35,658 nt of DNA from the NCBI GenBank assembly GCA_028823415.1, contig JAPKBL010000049.1, positions 1 through 35,658 of the forward strand, in the 5' to 3' direction. Below are positions 8,460-17,169 of the stretch, piece by piece. Under the pieces are notes generated by a model. That model did no database searches and was not told the DNA's origin. It was given only the letters and a program-made list of their open reading frames with translations. Position 1 is the first letter of the stretch; each line of letters opens with the position of its first letter. The DNA comes from Mariniblastus sp. Its GTDB lineage: Bacteria; Planctomycetota; Planctomycetia; Pirellulales; Pirellulaceae. A program made the position numbers and the translations under genes.

Positions 8460-8995
8460 CAATCTAATCTCCTCGTTGAGAATCAAATCGATCCGTGTAT
8501 TCACCACAACGAACCCAAGAAATCAGGTTGGCCAAAGTTTTGTGCGGCAGTGAATTCGGCCCCATCCTTTTGATGTCGGCACTTTAATGGATATTCACGG
8601 AATCGACGGACAACTAGTTGTCCATTTTCTCTATCGGAAGGCCGACATAGAATTCGTCAATTTATCTCGCCGCGTGTTAAAAACTGCCAAGCTGCATTCA
8701 AAAGAGCTGCATCGGCACAAGAACTGGGGACAACTCGACAGGCCTTTAACGCACTTTTTAAAAACGCGTGCTCCCCTCCCCTCTTTCGAGCGAGCGAAGA
8801 CGCGGTAACCGGCGCAACCGCTAAATTTTACCAAGCTCCGTCGCTACCCAGAGACTCGGATGATGGAGCGCAGAATTACAGACCACGACTAGTCCAAAAG
8901 CTGAGCAAATAATTCACCAAAAAAAACTGCCCAGGACCACTCTCGACTTCTGCCAGCCAAAGCAGACAAAGGAAGCGAACGATTCATAATCTGAA
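8460..8995. other. Gene-poor region between acs and the WD40 gene, with a nested palindrome
   Basis: About 540 bases separate the acs stop from the WD40 gene start; both genes are on the minus strand. Open frames of 60-75 codons exist here on both strands, but none resembles a known protein or has a convincing ribosome-binding site. A perfect 16-bp palindrome with flanking arms (8573-8648) is the main structure. The acs mRNA 3' end carries a run of seven U residues (A-run near 8920-8928 on the plus strand) without a convincing stem. Confidence 0.45.
8573..8648. repeat. Nested inverted repeats around a perfect 16-bp palindrome
   Basis: GGACAACTAGTTGTCC at 8608-8623 is a perfect palindrome. 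It sits inside an outer inverted repeat, ATGTCGGC (8573-8580) and GCCGACAT (8641-8648). The inner and outer centres differ by five bases. It lies about 150 bases upstream of the WD40 gene start, so an operator for a dimeric regulator is a reasonable reading; a structured RNA is another. Confidence 0.5.
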
Positions 8996-10957
8996 CTACT
9001 GGTCGTCAGATTCTCGAAGCTTGGCAAGCACACTAAAATCCTCCAAAGTACTTGTGTCACCTGTCGCTTCTTTTCCCGCAGCAATGTCGCGAAGCAGACG
9101 CCGCATGATTTTTCCGCTTCTGGTTTTCGGAACCGATTCGGTGAACCGAATGTCGTCAGGAACAGCCAAAGCTCCAATTTCCTGACGCACATGAAGCCGA
9201 AGTTGCTGGCGCAGCTCATCATCGGCGACCGCATCTTTGACCGTCACAAAAACTGCAATGGCCTGTCCCTTGATTTCATGAGGCCTCCCCACGGCAGCAC
9301 ATTCAGCAACGTTGGGATGGGAAACCAAGGCACTCTCAACCTCGATCGTGCTTAACCGATGTCCGGATACATTGATCACATCATCAATCCTGCCCATGAT
9401 CCAGTAGTAACCATCATCATCCAGTCGAGCATTGTCTCCCGTTAAATAGTTCCCGGGATAAGTCTCCCAGTACTGTTGTTTGAAACGCTCGTCATCCCCC
9501 CAAATACCTCGCAACATTCCGGGCCATGGTTTTGCAATGCACAGCATACCACCGCTATTTTTGTTCACCGGCCTAAGAGTTTCGTCAACGATCACCGGCA
9601 CAATTCCTGGAAGCGGTTTGGTACAACTACCTGGTTTGGTAGACGTTGCTCCAGGAAGAGGACTGAGCATGATTCCTCCGGTTTCAGTTTGCCACCAAGT
9701 GTCAACAATTGGGCATTTGCCACCACCAATTTTCTCGTGATACCAAATCCAGGTATCCGGATTAATTCCTTCGCCCACTGTACCGAGTAATCTCAAACTA
9801 CTGAGGTCATGTTTTTCGACGTGCTCGTCGCCCCACTTTACAAACGCCCGAATGGCCGTCGGCGCGGTATAAAGAATCGTGACTTTGTATTTCTCGACTA
9901 ATTCCCAAAACCGGTCCTCCGCGGGGAAGTTAGGCGCTCCTTCGTACATCAAGCAAGTCGCACCATTGGAAAGCGGCCCGTAAACGATATAGGAGTGCCC
10001 GGTAATCCATCCACAATCCGCAGTACACCAATAAATGTCATCGTCCCGATGATCAAATACCCACTGGAAGGTTTTCTTGGCCCAAAGGTTGTATCCGGAT
10101 GTGGTGTGACGAATCCCTTTCGGCTTCCCCGTCGATCCACTGGTGTAGAGAATAAAAGACGTCGCTTCACTGTCGAGGGGCGTCGCTGGGCAATTGGCAG
10201 ATGCACTCTCGTTCAACTCGTGCCACCAATGGTCTCGATCGGATTTCATCTCAACATCGTTCTCACATCGTTTCAAAACGACGCAGTGCTCTACCGTCGG
10301 CGACTTTGCGAGTGCCTTATCAACGGTATCTTTGAGCGGAATACACTTTCCTCGACGCCATAATCCGTCTGCGGTCAACTGAACTTTTGCACTCGCATCG
10401 TTGTTTCGATCAGCAATCGCTTCGGCTGAGAACCCAGCAAAAATCACTGAATGGATCGCTCCAATCCGAACACATGCCAACATTGCAATCGCGATTTCCG
10501 GCGTCATCGGCATGTAGATCGAAACAACATCCCCCACGCCCACACCCAGTCCCTTGAGTACATTGGAAAACTTACAGACCTCCTGATGTAATTCAGCGTA
10601 GGTCAGTGTCCTTGTGTCTCCCGGTTCACCTTCCCAAATGATGGCGGGGCGATCGCCCCGTCCAGCTTCCAGGTTTGCGTCTAAGCAATTGAATGACATA
10701 TTGGTTTTGCCACCGACGAACCACTCAACGTTGGTGCCCGATCCTTTCAGCACAGTTTCATAGGGTTCAAACCAATGCAGTTCCGATTTGCCAAGCTCGT
10801 CCCAAAAAGACTCAGGGTTATCTTTGGCACGGTCGTAAAGCGTCTGGTAATCCTCCAAAGAACCGATCCTCGCCTTCGCCGAGAACTCCGATGATGGCGG
10901 AAACATGCGATCTTCGTGCATTACATTATCAATCTGACCGGATGCTTCTTCAGACAT
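8996..10957 (-). CDS. acs: Acetyl-CoA synthetase (AMP-forming)
   Basis: The 653-residue protein activates acetate to acetyl-CoA through acetyl-AMP. All family motifs are present in order: the P-loop-like [11 protein letters not shown] near residue 271, [10 protein letters not shown] near 420, [17 protein letters not shown] and [10 protein letters not shown] near 510-535, and [11 protein letters not shown] near 610-620. The lysine in the last motif is the residue that is reversibly acetylated by Pat/AcuA-type enzymes and is essential for adenylation. The length is normal for Acs. The ATG is supported by GGGGAG seven bases upstream. A 15-bp direct repeat lies just before the gene. No acetate kinase, permease or acetyltransferase regulator lies next to it; the GNAT gene at 1721-2353 is too far to link. 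Confidence 0.97.
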   Translation of the reverse strand: MSEEASGQIDNVMHEDRMFPPSSEFSAKARIGSLEDYQTLYDRAKDNPESFWDELGKSELHWFEPYETVLKGSGTNVEWFVGGKTNMSFNCLDANLEAGRGDRPAIIWEGEPGDTRTLTYAELHQEVCKFSNVLKGLGVGVGDVVSIYMPMTPEIAIAMLACVRIGAIHSVIFAGFSAEAIADRNNDASAKVQLTADGLWRRGKCIPLKDTVDKALAKSPTVEHCVVLKRCENDVEMKSDRDHWWHELNESASANCPATPLDSEATSFILYTSGSTGKPKGIRHTTSGYNLWAKKTFQWVFDHRDDDIYWCTADCGWITGHSYIVYGPLSNGATCLMYEGAPNFPAEDRFWELVEKYKVTILYTAPTAIRAFVKWGDEHVEKHDLSSLRLLGTVGEGINPDTWIWYHEKIGGGKCPIVDTWWQTETGGIMLSPLPGATSTKPGSCTKPLPGIVPVIVDETLRPVNKNSGGMLCIAKPWPGMLRGIWGDDERFKQQYWETYPGNYLTGDNARLDDDGYYWIMGRIDDVINVSGHRLSTIEVESALVSHPNVAECAAVGRPHEIKGQAIAVFVTVKDAVADDELRQQLRLHVRQEIGALAVPDDIRFTESVPKTRSGKIMRRLLRDIAAGKEATGDTSTLEDFSVLAKLRESDDQ

Positions 10958-10976
10958 TAGATGACTCCCCGTTTAA

Positions 10977-11006
10977 GCCTTGACCGTTGAGGCCTTGACC
11001 GTTTTT
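10977..11006. repeat. 15-bp tandem duplication in the acs 5' region
   Basis: GCCTTGACCGTT occurs at 10977-10988 and at 10992-11003, giving a 15-bp period with diverged last bases. It lies 20-50 bases upstream of the acs start and would be in the leader or promoter. Confidence 0.7.
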
Positions 11007-11212
11007 ATGATTTAGATTTGAAAACAAGATTTTAGAACCGAAAAAATACACTGTCAACGAAACCAAATTTGAATCGGTTGAAAATTTTCGAATCAAGAAA
11101 ATTGATCACAAAAATGCCCCCAGATCAAAAAACTTGTGCTTCGACAATATAGATCTCAATCCCCACAAACAAAGCCAGACTCCGACATCGACGTTGAACG
11201 GGAACCCGGCGA

Positions 11213-11647
11213 TCACTTCGCAAAAATTTGAGTCGGATCCTTGAACGCCTTAAATTCAAGTGCATTGCCTGCCGGATCCAAGAGGAACATCGTCGCCTGC
11301 TCGCCGACTTGGCCTTGAAATCGCACATACGGCTCGATTACAAATTGAATGCCATGTGACCGTAAGCGTTCGGCTAAGGCTTCCCAGTCACTCCACCTCA
11401 AAACAACGCCGAAATGTGGCACAGGTACATCGTGACCATCGACCCGGTTCACAATTGGCTCGCTTCCACAATTATCTTTTGGCTTTAGGTGCGCCACAAT
11501 CTGATGCCCAAAGAGGTCGAAATCGATCCACTGATCGCTACTTCGTCCTTCGCGACAGCCAAGCGTTCCGCCGTAAAATTCATGGGCGGCTACGAGATCA
11601 TCGACGGGAAATGCCAGATGAAAGGGAGATAATTCCTGGACAAACAC
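11213..11647 (-). CDS. VOC (glyoxalase/bleomycin-resistance fold) family protein
   Basis: The protein of 144 residues shows two beta-alpha-beta-beta-beta modules typical of the vicinal-oxygen-chelate superfamily. It begins near [12 protein letters not shown] with the first candidate metal-ligand histidine; HFGVVL opens the second half, and [15 protein letters not shown] near the end carries the terminal glutamate ligand. Family members are lyases, dioxygenases or resistance proteins, and the substrate cannot be inferred here. The GTG at 11647 is preferred because AGGGG lies seven bases upstream; another GTG at 11668 would add seven residues but has no ribosome-binding site. The gene follows the glycosyltransferase by 54 bases on the same strand. 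Confidence 0.82.
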   Translation of the reverse strand: MFVQELSPFHLAFPVDDLVAAHEFYGGTLGCREGRSSDQWIDFDLFGHQIVAHLKPKDNCGSEPIVNRVDGHDVPVPHFGVVLRWSDWEALAERLRSHGIQFVIEPYVRFQGQVGEQATMFLLDPAGNALEFKAFKDPTQIFAK

Positions 11648-11701
11648 TGTTTCACCCCTGATAAACACAAGAAATGTTCTGTCTACAATCTACGGACTCC
11701 G

Positions 11702-12430
11702 TCACTTCCAAATCCCCATTCCCATCATCAAAATTTGCCAGAACACCCGCAAACCCAAAATTGGATTCGTTTTAGACCTACCGAGTTCCCGATTTCGGAA
11801 GAGAATCGGATATTCCATCATGGCAATGTCTCGCTTGGAAAGCCGCCACAGTATTTCTTCCAAATAGGCGAAGTCAGTACTTCGGAGTTGCTCTAAATCG
11901 AGTTGGTCGAGTGCACTGGACCGATAGATTCTAAACGCCCCGCTATTGTCGTAAGTTTTTAGCTTCAACATCATTCGAGCGAATGTATTGACTGCACGAG
12001 AAGCGAGTCGACGAATGAATGGCCACCCCTCTGTCCCGCCCCCAGTAACGTAACGACTGCCGACAATGACTCCAATGTCACCACATTCTGTGCCAGTCGA
12101 TAGTTCAACCATTTCAGCGAGTGATTTCGGATCGTGGCTCAAATCCGCGTCCATGGTCGCCACCAGAGTATAACCCTGCTCCTTTGCATATTTAAAACCC
12201 GCGACCGCAGCCGTTCCTAAGCCCAGCTTGGCACTGCGATGCAAAACCGAAAGATTGGGGTACTGAGCGGCAGATTGCTCGCACCAGTTACCGGTGCCAT
12301 CCGGCGACGCATCATCGATCACTAAAATATGGGCGTCAGGCAATAGCTCCGAAATCTGGAGAACCAAGCGAGGTAAATTATCAATCTCGTTATAAGTCGC
12401 AACGACAACGAGCAATCTCGAATTCGACAC
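11702..12430 (-). CDS. Family 2 glycosyltransferase, polyprenol-phosphate mannose synthase type
   Basis: The 242-residue protein has the GT-A fold of dolichol/polyprenol-phosphate mannose synthases. It contains VVVATYNEIDNLP (residues 8-20), VIDDASPDGTG (37-47), and the nucleotide-sugar/metal motif MDADLSHDP (93-101). SGAFRIYR and the charged RELGRSK segment near the end are also typical of this subfamily. It would transfer a sugar from GDP- or UDP-sugar to a lipid carrier at the inner membrane. It lacks the C-terminal membrane segments of the longer Dpm1 or GtrB-like enzymes. The start is GTG. It lies 223 bases downstream of galE on the same strand, and I infer a link to the surface-polysaccharide genes. 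Confidence 0.9.
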   Translation of the reverse strand: MSNSRLLVVVATYNEIDNLPRLVLQISELLPDAHILVIDDASPDGTGNWCEQSAAQYPNLSVLHRSAKLGLGTAAVAGFKYAKEQGYTLVATMDADLSHDPKSLAEMVELSTGTECGDIGVIVGSRYVTGGGTEGWPFIRRLASRAVNTFARMMLKLKTYDNSGAFRIYRSSALDQLDLEQLRSTDFAYLEEILWRLSKRDIAMMEYPILFRNRELGRSKTNPILGLRVFWQILMMGMGIWK

Positions 12431-12548
12431 TTAGTTCTCATCGCCTCGAAGGATAATTAAATACACCGATCTCATGGATGGCAGGAATCGCCTCGGTTAG
12501 CCTAGCGGATTGTAACGTACCTGCTCTAGCCCTAACGTTCCCGAAGCG

Positions 12549-12565
12549 TTGTTTCACAGAAACAA
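12549..12565. repeat. Short parS-like inverted repeat between galE and the glycosyltransferase
   Basis: TTGTTTC-ACA-GAAACAA is a perfect 7-bp inverted repeat with a three-base centre. It matches the outer halves of a parS site but lacks the CACGTG centre, so ParB binding is doubtful. It could be an unrelated operator. Confidence 0.35.
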
Positions 12566-12653
12566 ATAGTTGTCGGGTTGAATTTTCGATCATCAACCAA
12601 GACAGGTGACCGCCATGCCCCAAGTTTTCGCGGTGAATCTCGCAAACATGAAT

Positions 12654-13679
12654 TTAACCAACGTAACCATTGGGATTATTCGATTGCCAACGCCAACCAT
12701 CAACACACATTTCCTGAATTCCGCGAGTCGCGGTCCAGCCTAATTCCAACTTGGCAAGGGACGGATCGGCGTAGCAAGCCGCTATATCACCGGCCCGCCG
12801 AGGAAGAATTTCAACGGGGATTTGACGCCCAGACGCCTTCTCAAACTCTGAAATAATCTGAAAGACGCTGTAGCCAATTCCAGTTCCGAGATTGTAGATA
12901 ACAACTCCCGGGTTTTCACTGAGTTTATTTACCGCCAACACGTGCCCGACGGCCAAATCAACGACATGAATATAGTCTCGTACACCGGTGCCATCGGACG
13001 TCTCGTAGTCATCACCAAACACACCCAATTTTTCAAGTTTGCCGACAGCAACTTGGGACACATACGGAAGAAGATTATTGGGAAGCCCGCTAGGATCCTC
13101 TCCAATCTTTCCCGAAACATGAGCGCCAACCGGATTAAAGTAACGCAATAAGGCAATGTTCATATCGGGACAGGCCTTCTGCCAGTCTTTGAGCACGAAC
13201 TCCACCATCAATTTCGATCGGCCGTATGGGTTAGTTACTTCATGAATCAGTGTTTCTGATTGCTCGGTCAGGGGGAGTGATTTGGGAACGCCATAAACCG
13301 TAGCACTGGAACTGAACACTAGATCGGTCACCCCGTGCTCCTGCATTGCCTGACAAAGATGGACGGTTCCAGTCACGTTATTTTGATAATAACGAAGAGG
13401 TTGCGATACACTCTCACCGACTGCTTTAAGCGCCGCAAAATGAATGACCGTATCGAAACGGCCTTTCGAAAATACTGAATTAAGACTTTCAATATCTAAA
13501 AGGTCAACTTGAAAGAACGAAATCTCTTTTCCGGTGAGGGTGCTGACCCGCTGTAATGACTCCTCAGTCGAATTGCTAAGATTGTCAATAACTGTGATCT
13601 CAAACCCAGCGTTTAGCAACTCAAGACAAGTGTGACTTCCAATGTAGCCTGCTCCACCGGTGACTAAGACTCGCCTCAT
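12654..13679 (-). CDS. galE: UDP-glucose 4-epimerase
   Basis: The 341-residue enzyme interconverts UDP-glucose and UDP-galactose in the cytoplasm. It has the NAD-binding GGAGYIG at residues 8-14, the catalytic Ser in FSSSATVYG (about 122-130), and the Tyr-Lys pair in YGRSK (Tyr152, Lys156). RDYIHVVDLA and the substrate-binding RYFNPVGAH are classical GalE features. Length is typical. GAGGT seven bases before the ATG supports the start. The gene follows the pseudo-kinase gene by 47 bases on the same strand, so it probably supplies UDP-galactose, or an N-acetyl analogue, to the polysaccharide made by this cluster. Confidence 0.96.
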   Translation of the reverse strand: MRRVLVTGGAGYIGSHTCLELLNAGFEITVIDNLSNSTEESLQRVSTLTGKEISFFQVDLLDIESLNSVFSKGRFDTVIHFAALKAVGESVSQPLRYYQNNVTGTVHLCQAMQEHGVTDLVFSSSATVYGVPKSLPLTEQSETLIHEVTNPYGRSKLMVEFVLKDWQKACPDMNIALLRYFNPVGAHVSGKIGEDPSGLPNNLLPYVSQVAVGKLEKLGVFGDDYETSDGTGVRDYIHVVDLAVGHVLAVNKLSENPGVVIYNLGTGIGYSVFQIISEFEKASGRQIPVEILPRRAGDIAACYADPSLAKLELGWTATRGIQEMCVDGWRWQSNNPNGYVG

Positions 13680-13726
13680 GAAAGGACCTCGAATTAAAAA
13701 AGTTTTTGAATTGCAATTGGAACAAA

Positions 13727-14839
13727 TTAGTCAACATCCGTAACGACGCATCCCAAGAGCCGCCCACCGGATAATCGCAACTCGGAAACCGCCACTTTCG
13801 CCCGCGTTTGATTGCTGTTCTTTAAGCTGACCAGCAAATAAGTACCATCGCCAACATCATTCCAAAACTGGGATGAAATTTGGCCAGAGTCGCCAACCGA
13901 TACACAAATGAACTGATATTCATTTTTCAGTCCAACCACCAGTTGCCTCAACAGGGGTGTGGAATGCTGTCCTAATTCCTGTCCAGAACCTGCACCAATA
14001 AAATCCAATCCAGTCGCCGATCCGCCGAACACCGCATGCTTCCATTCAATTTCACCAGCGACAATATCTGTCACACCTGCCTGCCCAGCGACGCCACTGG
14101 CAATCGTGAGCGCCTGGCCTTGCGTGTCAGCATCGATTAGTAGTGCTCGACCAATTTTCCGCTCCGACAGCGACGTTGCGACCCGAGCACAGGTTTCATC
14201 AATCATCGAACTCGCTTCTAGACCGGCGAACACCACCAAACCGGGGTTACCGACGGGATACCTTTCAACAATGGACCTTGCGATCTTCTCGACCGCTTGC
14301 TCTTTGCTTGTTTTTTTAACCGGTTCATCAGCTTGTTTCCGTTGGGGCGTCTCACCACCTCGACGCTCCTGCCACTCATTGGGGGACTCAGTAAGATCAC
14401 CAGTCGGTTCTCCGCCCAACGAAATCACTGGGGCTTTCAAGGGCAACGCAAGCGGTAAAAAAGAAAAGCCGTCACCGTCAATCGGGATCGTACTAGAGGT
14501 CGGCATCGCCTGACTAATCTCAGATAAAGTTGCCTCGAGGTGCCGGAAGGAATCCCTCTCAGCATTTTTTCTTTCGCCCGCTCCCAGATTAGTTACTTTG
14601 CGGGATTTTTGCTTCGTCAGATCCGGAATCAAAACACAAAGTGTCCCGTCATCCATCCGCTGCTCGAATGGCGGAATCAATTCCGCGTCGCGAAGATTTA
14701 GACCCTCACCCGCCTGACGCTGCCCCTCCAACTTGGAGGGAGCGGACATGCCATGGCCTTCCGTTGCAATCAACCACTGCAGGCCCATTTCGGTGGTTAC
14801 GGTAGAGTCAACAGACGTCGATCGAGAATACGATTTCAT
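13727..14839 (-). CDS. CpsD/BY-kinase-fold protein with degraded nucleotide-binding motifs
   Basis: The 370-residue protein has a polar, poorly conserved N-terminal half (1-180) and a C-terminal P-loop-ATPase-like domain (about 185-370) shaped like the tyrosine autokinases CpsD/CapB and the Wzc kinase domain. RALLIDADTQGQALT (231-245) matches their Walker A' block, and LLGCVVTDVD at the end matches the terminal GVVLN strand. However, the Walker A position reads AGLEASSMIDET (205-216) with no GK[ST], and the Walker B position reads FICVSVGDS (310-318) without the usual DTPP. There is no C-terminal tyrosine cluster. I infer a non-catalytic partner in the polysaccharide machine. It follows the ExeA-type ATPase gene by 35 bases. 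The ATG has no clear ribosome-binding site, so the start is uncertain. Confidence 0.72.
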   Translation of the reverse strand: MKSYSRSTSVDSTVTTEMGLQWLIATEGHGMSAPSKLEGQRQAGEGLNLRDAELIPPFEQRMDDGTLCVLIPDLTKQKSRKVTNLGAGERKNAERDSFRHLEATLSEISQAMPTSSTIPIDGDGFSFLPLALPLKAPVISLGGEPTGDLTESPNEWQERRGGETPQRKQADEPVKKTSKEQAVEKIARSIVERYPVGNPGLVVFAGLEASSMIDETCARVATSLSERKIGRALLIDADTQGQALTIASGVAGQAGVTDIVAGEIEWKHAVFGGSATGLDFIGAGSGQELGQHSTPLLRQLVVGLKNEYQFICVSVGDSGQISSQFWNDVGDGTYLLVSLKNSNQTRAKVAVSELRLSGGRLLGCVVTDVD

Positions 14840-14874
14840 TTCAACAATTTAACTAAGAAAGGGCTATGATTTGT

Positions 14875-17124
14875 TCAGCTGTTTTGAGAGTTTGAAATGT
14901 CACGAAGTTGTTCAAACAACTTTTGGTAGTCCATTCTCGCCGCCTTACCGGTCGACGCAGGAACCGTTGGCGGTGTTGGCGGTGCCGACTCGGTTGGTTT
15001 TTCCTCGACGGTCTCCTCCGTTCGACTGACAACGATGATCGGCTTTTCTTCGTCTCGGTGTGTTACCGAATGGTTCAATTGAGCGTCGGATAACTGTCGC
15101 TCAGCGGATGGCACTTGGACACCCGAATCGCCCTGCTGAGCTAACGCGTTTCTTTGCTCAAGAATTTCATTTAGGATCTGCTGCGACTCATCCAATGCAG
15201 CACTTTGATAATTAAAACCCGATGCCTCAATCTCCGCCGGTGATGCACCCTCAGTTGCAGGAATTTCATCCACGCCTTCACAATCCGCTGGCTCACCAAC
15301 CACCTGTTCGGCCAGTAACGAATCAGCCGTATTGAGTCGACCCAATATTTCCTCGGCTTGTTTTCGAATATCTCTTGAGACAATATCATCCCCGTGAACA
15401 TGAAAGCCTTTGCCAGTGGATTGCCGCTGCTGGGGTTCAACCGCCGGTTCCGGCTTGGCAGCGGAGGGATCCGCGATGCTGGTTGTCCAGTCATTTCCCG
15501 TCATGAACTCATAACCGCTTGGAACCTCTGGCAACGACGACTCCGCAACGCTCGATCGTTGATTATCGGTTTCAACCGGTTCATCGGTTTGACTCGCCTC
15601 ATGATATTCCGCTTCAACAGGTGTCGGCAATTCCACGCCCATCGCCTCCGCGGGCTCTGCCCCTGAATTCGTCACAACCTCCTTTTCCGTCCCGGCGAAA
15701 TCCGTCATGTCCTCAGGTGTCAAATCGGTTAGGTCCGCAGAACGAATGCTTAGCGAGGCCTGATTTTGCTGGGCAACCATGGGAGCAAAATCGTCTCCCA
15801 AGACTTCCTCTTCAGCAAACGACTCCTGGAACGGGTCGACTACCTCTTGGTTCTGATTTGATTGCGCGTTTTGCAATGATTCAACGTCTTCAGTTCCAGG
15901 CGTCTCCTCACTCGACACCTCAATTTTGTCTTTGAAACTCTCATCTGCATGAGACTCATCGGCATCATAGATCTCATTTCGCTCGCGCTCAACTTGCTCC
16001 AGAATTTGAGATTGTTCTAAGTCAAGGTTACCTATATCCGTATCGCCAACAGATTGCTCGTACTCGCCGTCAATAGGAAGCAGATCGCCAACGCTTGGCT
16101 CGCAATCTTCCAGAAGTTGATCGGAAATACCATTGAAAGCCTCATTCGAAGAATTCGCAACGGGAGCTTGTGCAGCTTCAGCCGGAAAAACCGAAACTTC
16201 AGTTTCGTCCGTTGCTTCACCATCGAGTTGGCCAAATTCAAGAACGCTCCAACTCTCATCGTCGCTCAAATTCTCCGGATCTGATACAGCCGGCATCTGC
16301 GGTTGAAACGACGTCGGAATACTTTGGACATCAGCCCAAGCCTCGCGAACGCAATCTTGAGTAATCGCAGCCATACCGCGCGTCGCAGCCAACATGAGGG
16401 CGTGGTCAGCAACCTGGTTTACTAAACGAGGGTAACCATCGGTGCACTCGTGAATAGCGCGACACGCTTCTTCCGGAAAAAGCCGTTCCCCGTCGCCACC
16501 AACACGGCCAACATGCTCTACTAAATAACGAGTGGTTTCACTCCGTGACATATTCTCCAAGTAACAACGAGCCGCAATTCTTTGATTTAAAGACTCGAGC
16601 TTGGCCTCATTCAAGTTCTCCTCGAGCCGGTGGCTACCGGCCAGCACCAGCCGAACCCGAGGCTGTCCCTCGGCAACAAACTTCGTAATCAGTGCCATCT
16701 CATCTAATAGGCTGGAAGAAAGACCGTCAGCATCATCCACGAGGAGAATGATTCCACCCACGCAGTTTGGATTGGGCTTAAGGTAGTCCATCAATGAAAA
16801 ACGCAACTCAGTTTCCGACAACCCCTTAAACGGAAGTTGCAACTGATGGAGAATACTCTGTAATAAATCTTTACGTTCCTGCAACCGAGCGCAGGCAAGA
16901 TTGACCACTCTTATCTGATCGCGATAACGGGACTCCAACATCGCAAGCAAAAGCGTTTTGCCTGTTCCGGTGGCACCGACGATCAAAACGGGACCCGCTC
17001 CCCGATCGACATTTAAACGCGATTGCTCCAACGCATTCTGGATTGCCTCGCCCGCAAAATAATGCTTTACATACGGAGCCGCAGTAAAAGGGCGCGAATT
17101 AAAATCAAATACTTGTTCGTACAT
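14875..17124 (-). CDS. ExeA/GspA-type AAA ATPase with long acidic C-terminal tail (polysaccharide/secretion-associated)
   Basis: The protein has 749 residues. The first 270 match the ATPases associated with general secretion and with exosortase/polysaccharide clusters: MYEQVFDFNSRPF at the start, Walker A GATGTGKT (50-57), Walker B LLVDDAD (127-133), sensor-like LVLAGSHRL near 159-167, and an arginine-finger-like QRIAARC near 181-187. Residues of about 275-720 are strongly acidic, rich in Glu, Ser and Gln, and probably disordered. A short helix-like end (DYQKLFEQLRDI) closes the protein. The start at 17124 is preferred over an ATG at 17145 because AGGA lies seven bases upstream and because the family begins MYxxxF. 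It is the second gene of the cluster, 45 bases after the Wzz-like gene. Confidence 0.85.
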   Translation of the reverse strand: MYEQVFDFNSRPFTAAPYVKHYFAGEAIQNALEQSRLNVDRGAGPVLIVGATGTGKTLLLAMLESRYRDQIRVVNLACARLQERKDLLQSILHQLQLPFKGLSETELRFSLMDYLKPNPNCVGGIILLVDDADGLSSSLLDEMALITKFVAEGQPRVRLVLAGSHRLEENLNEAKLESLNQRIAARCYLENMSRSETTRYLVEHVGRVGGDGERLFPEEACRAIHECTDGYPRLVNQVADHALMLAATRGMAAITQDCVREAWADVQSIPTSFQPQMPAVSDPENLSDDESWSVLEFGQLDGEATDETEVSVFPAEAAQAPVANSSNEAFNGISDQLLEDCEPSVGDLLPIDGEYEQSVGDTDIGNLDLEQSQILEQVERERNEIYDADESHADESFKDKIEVSSEETPGTEDVESLQNAQSNQNQEVVDPFQESFAEEEVLGDDFAPMVAQQNQASLSIRSADLTDLTPEDMTDFAGTEKEVVTNSGAEPAEAMGVELPTPVEAEYHEASQTDEPVETDNQRSSVAESSLPEVPSGYEFMTGNDWTTSIADPSAAKPEPAVEPQQRQSTGKGFHVHGDDIVSRDIRKQAEEILGRLNTADSLLAEQVVGEPADCEGVDEIPATEGASPAEIEASGFNYQSAALDESQQILNEILEQRNALAQQGDSGVQVPSAERQLSDAQLNHSVTHRDEEKPIIVVSRTEETVEEKPTESAPPTPPTVPASTGKAARMDYQKLFEQLRDISNSQNS

Positions 17125-17169
17125 CACGACATCCTGTGGAATCATTTATACAACTCGTTTATTAACGGA

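Noticed and set aside
8587..8834. Open frames of 67-73 codons on both strands between acs and the WD40 gene
   Set aside because: No ribosome-binding site, no known motif, and both strands open over the same bases; the palindrome explains the region better.
13959..14513. 184-codon plus-strand frame opposite the pseudo-kinase gene
   Set aside because: It is antisense to a gene with clear CpsD-fold motifs and shows a Ser/Pro/Ala-rich composition typical of a shadow frame.
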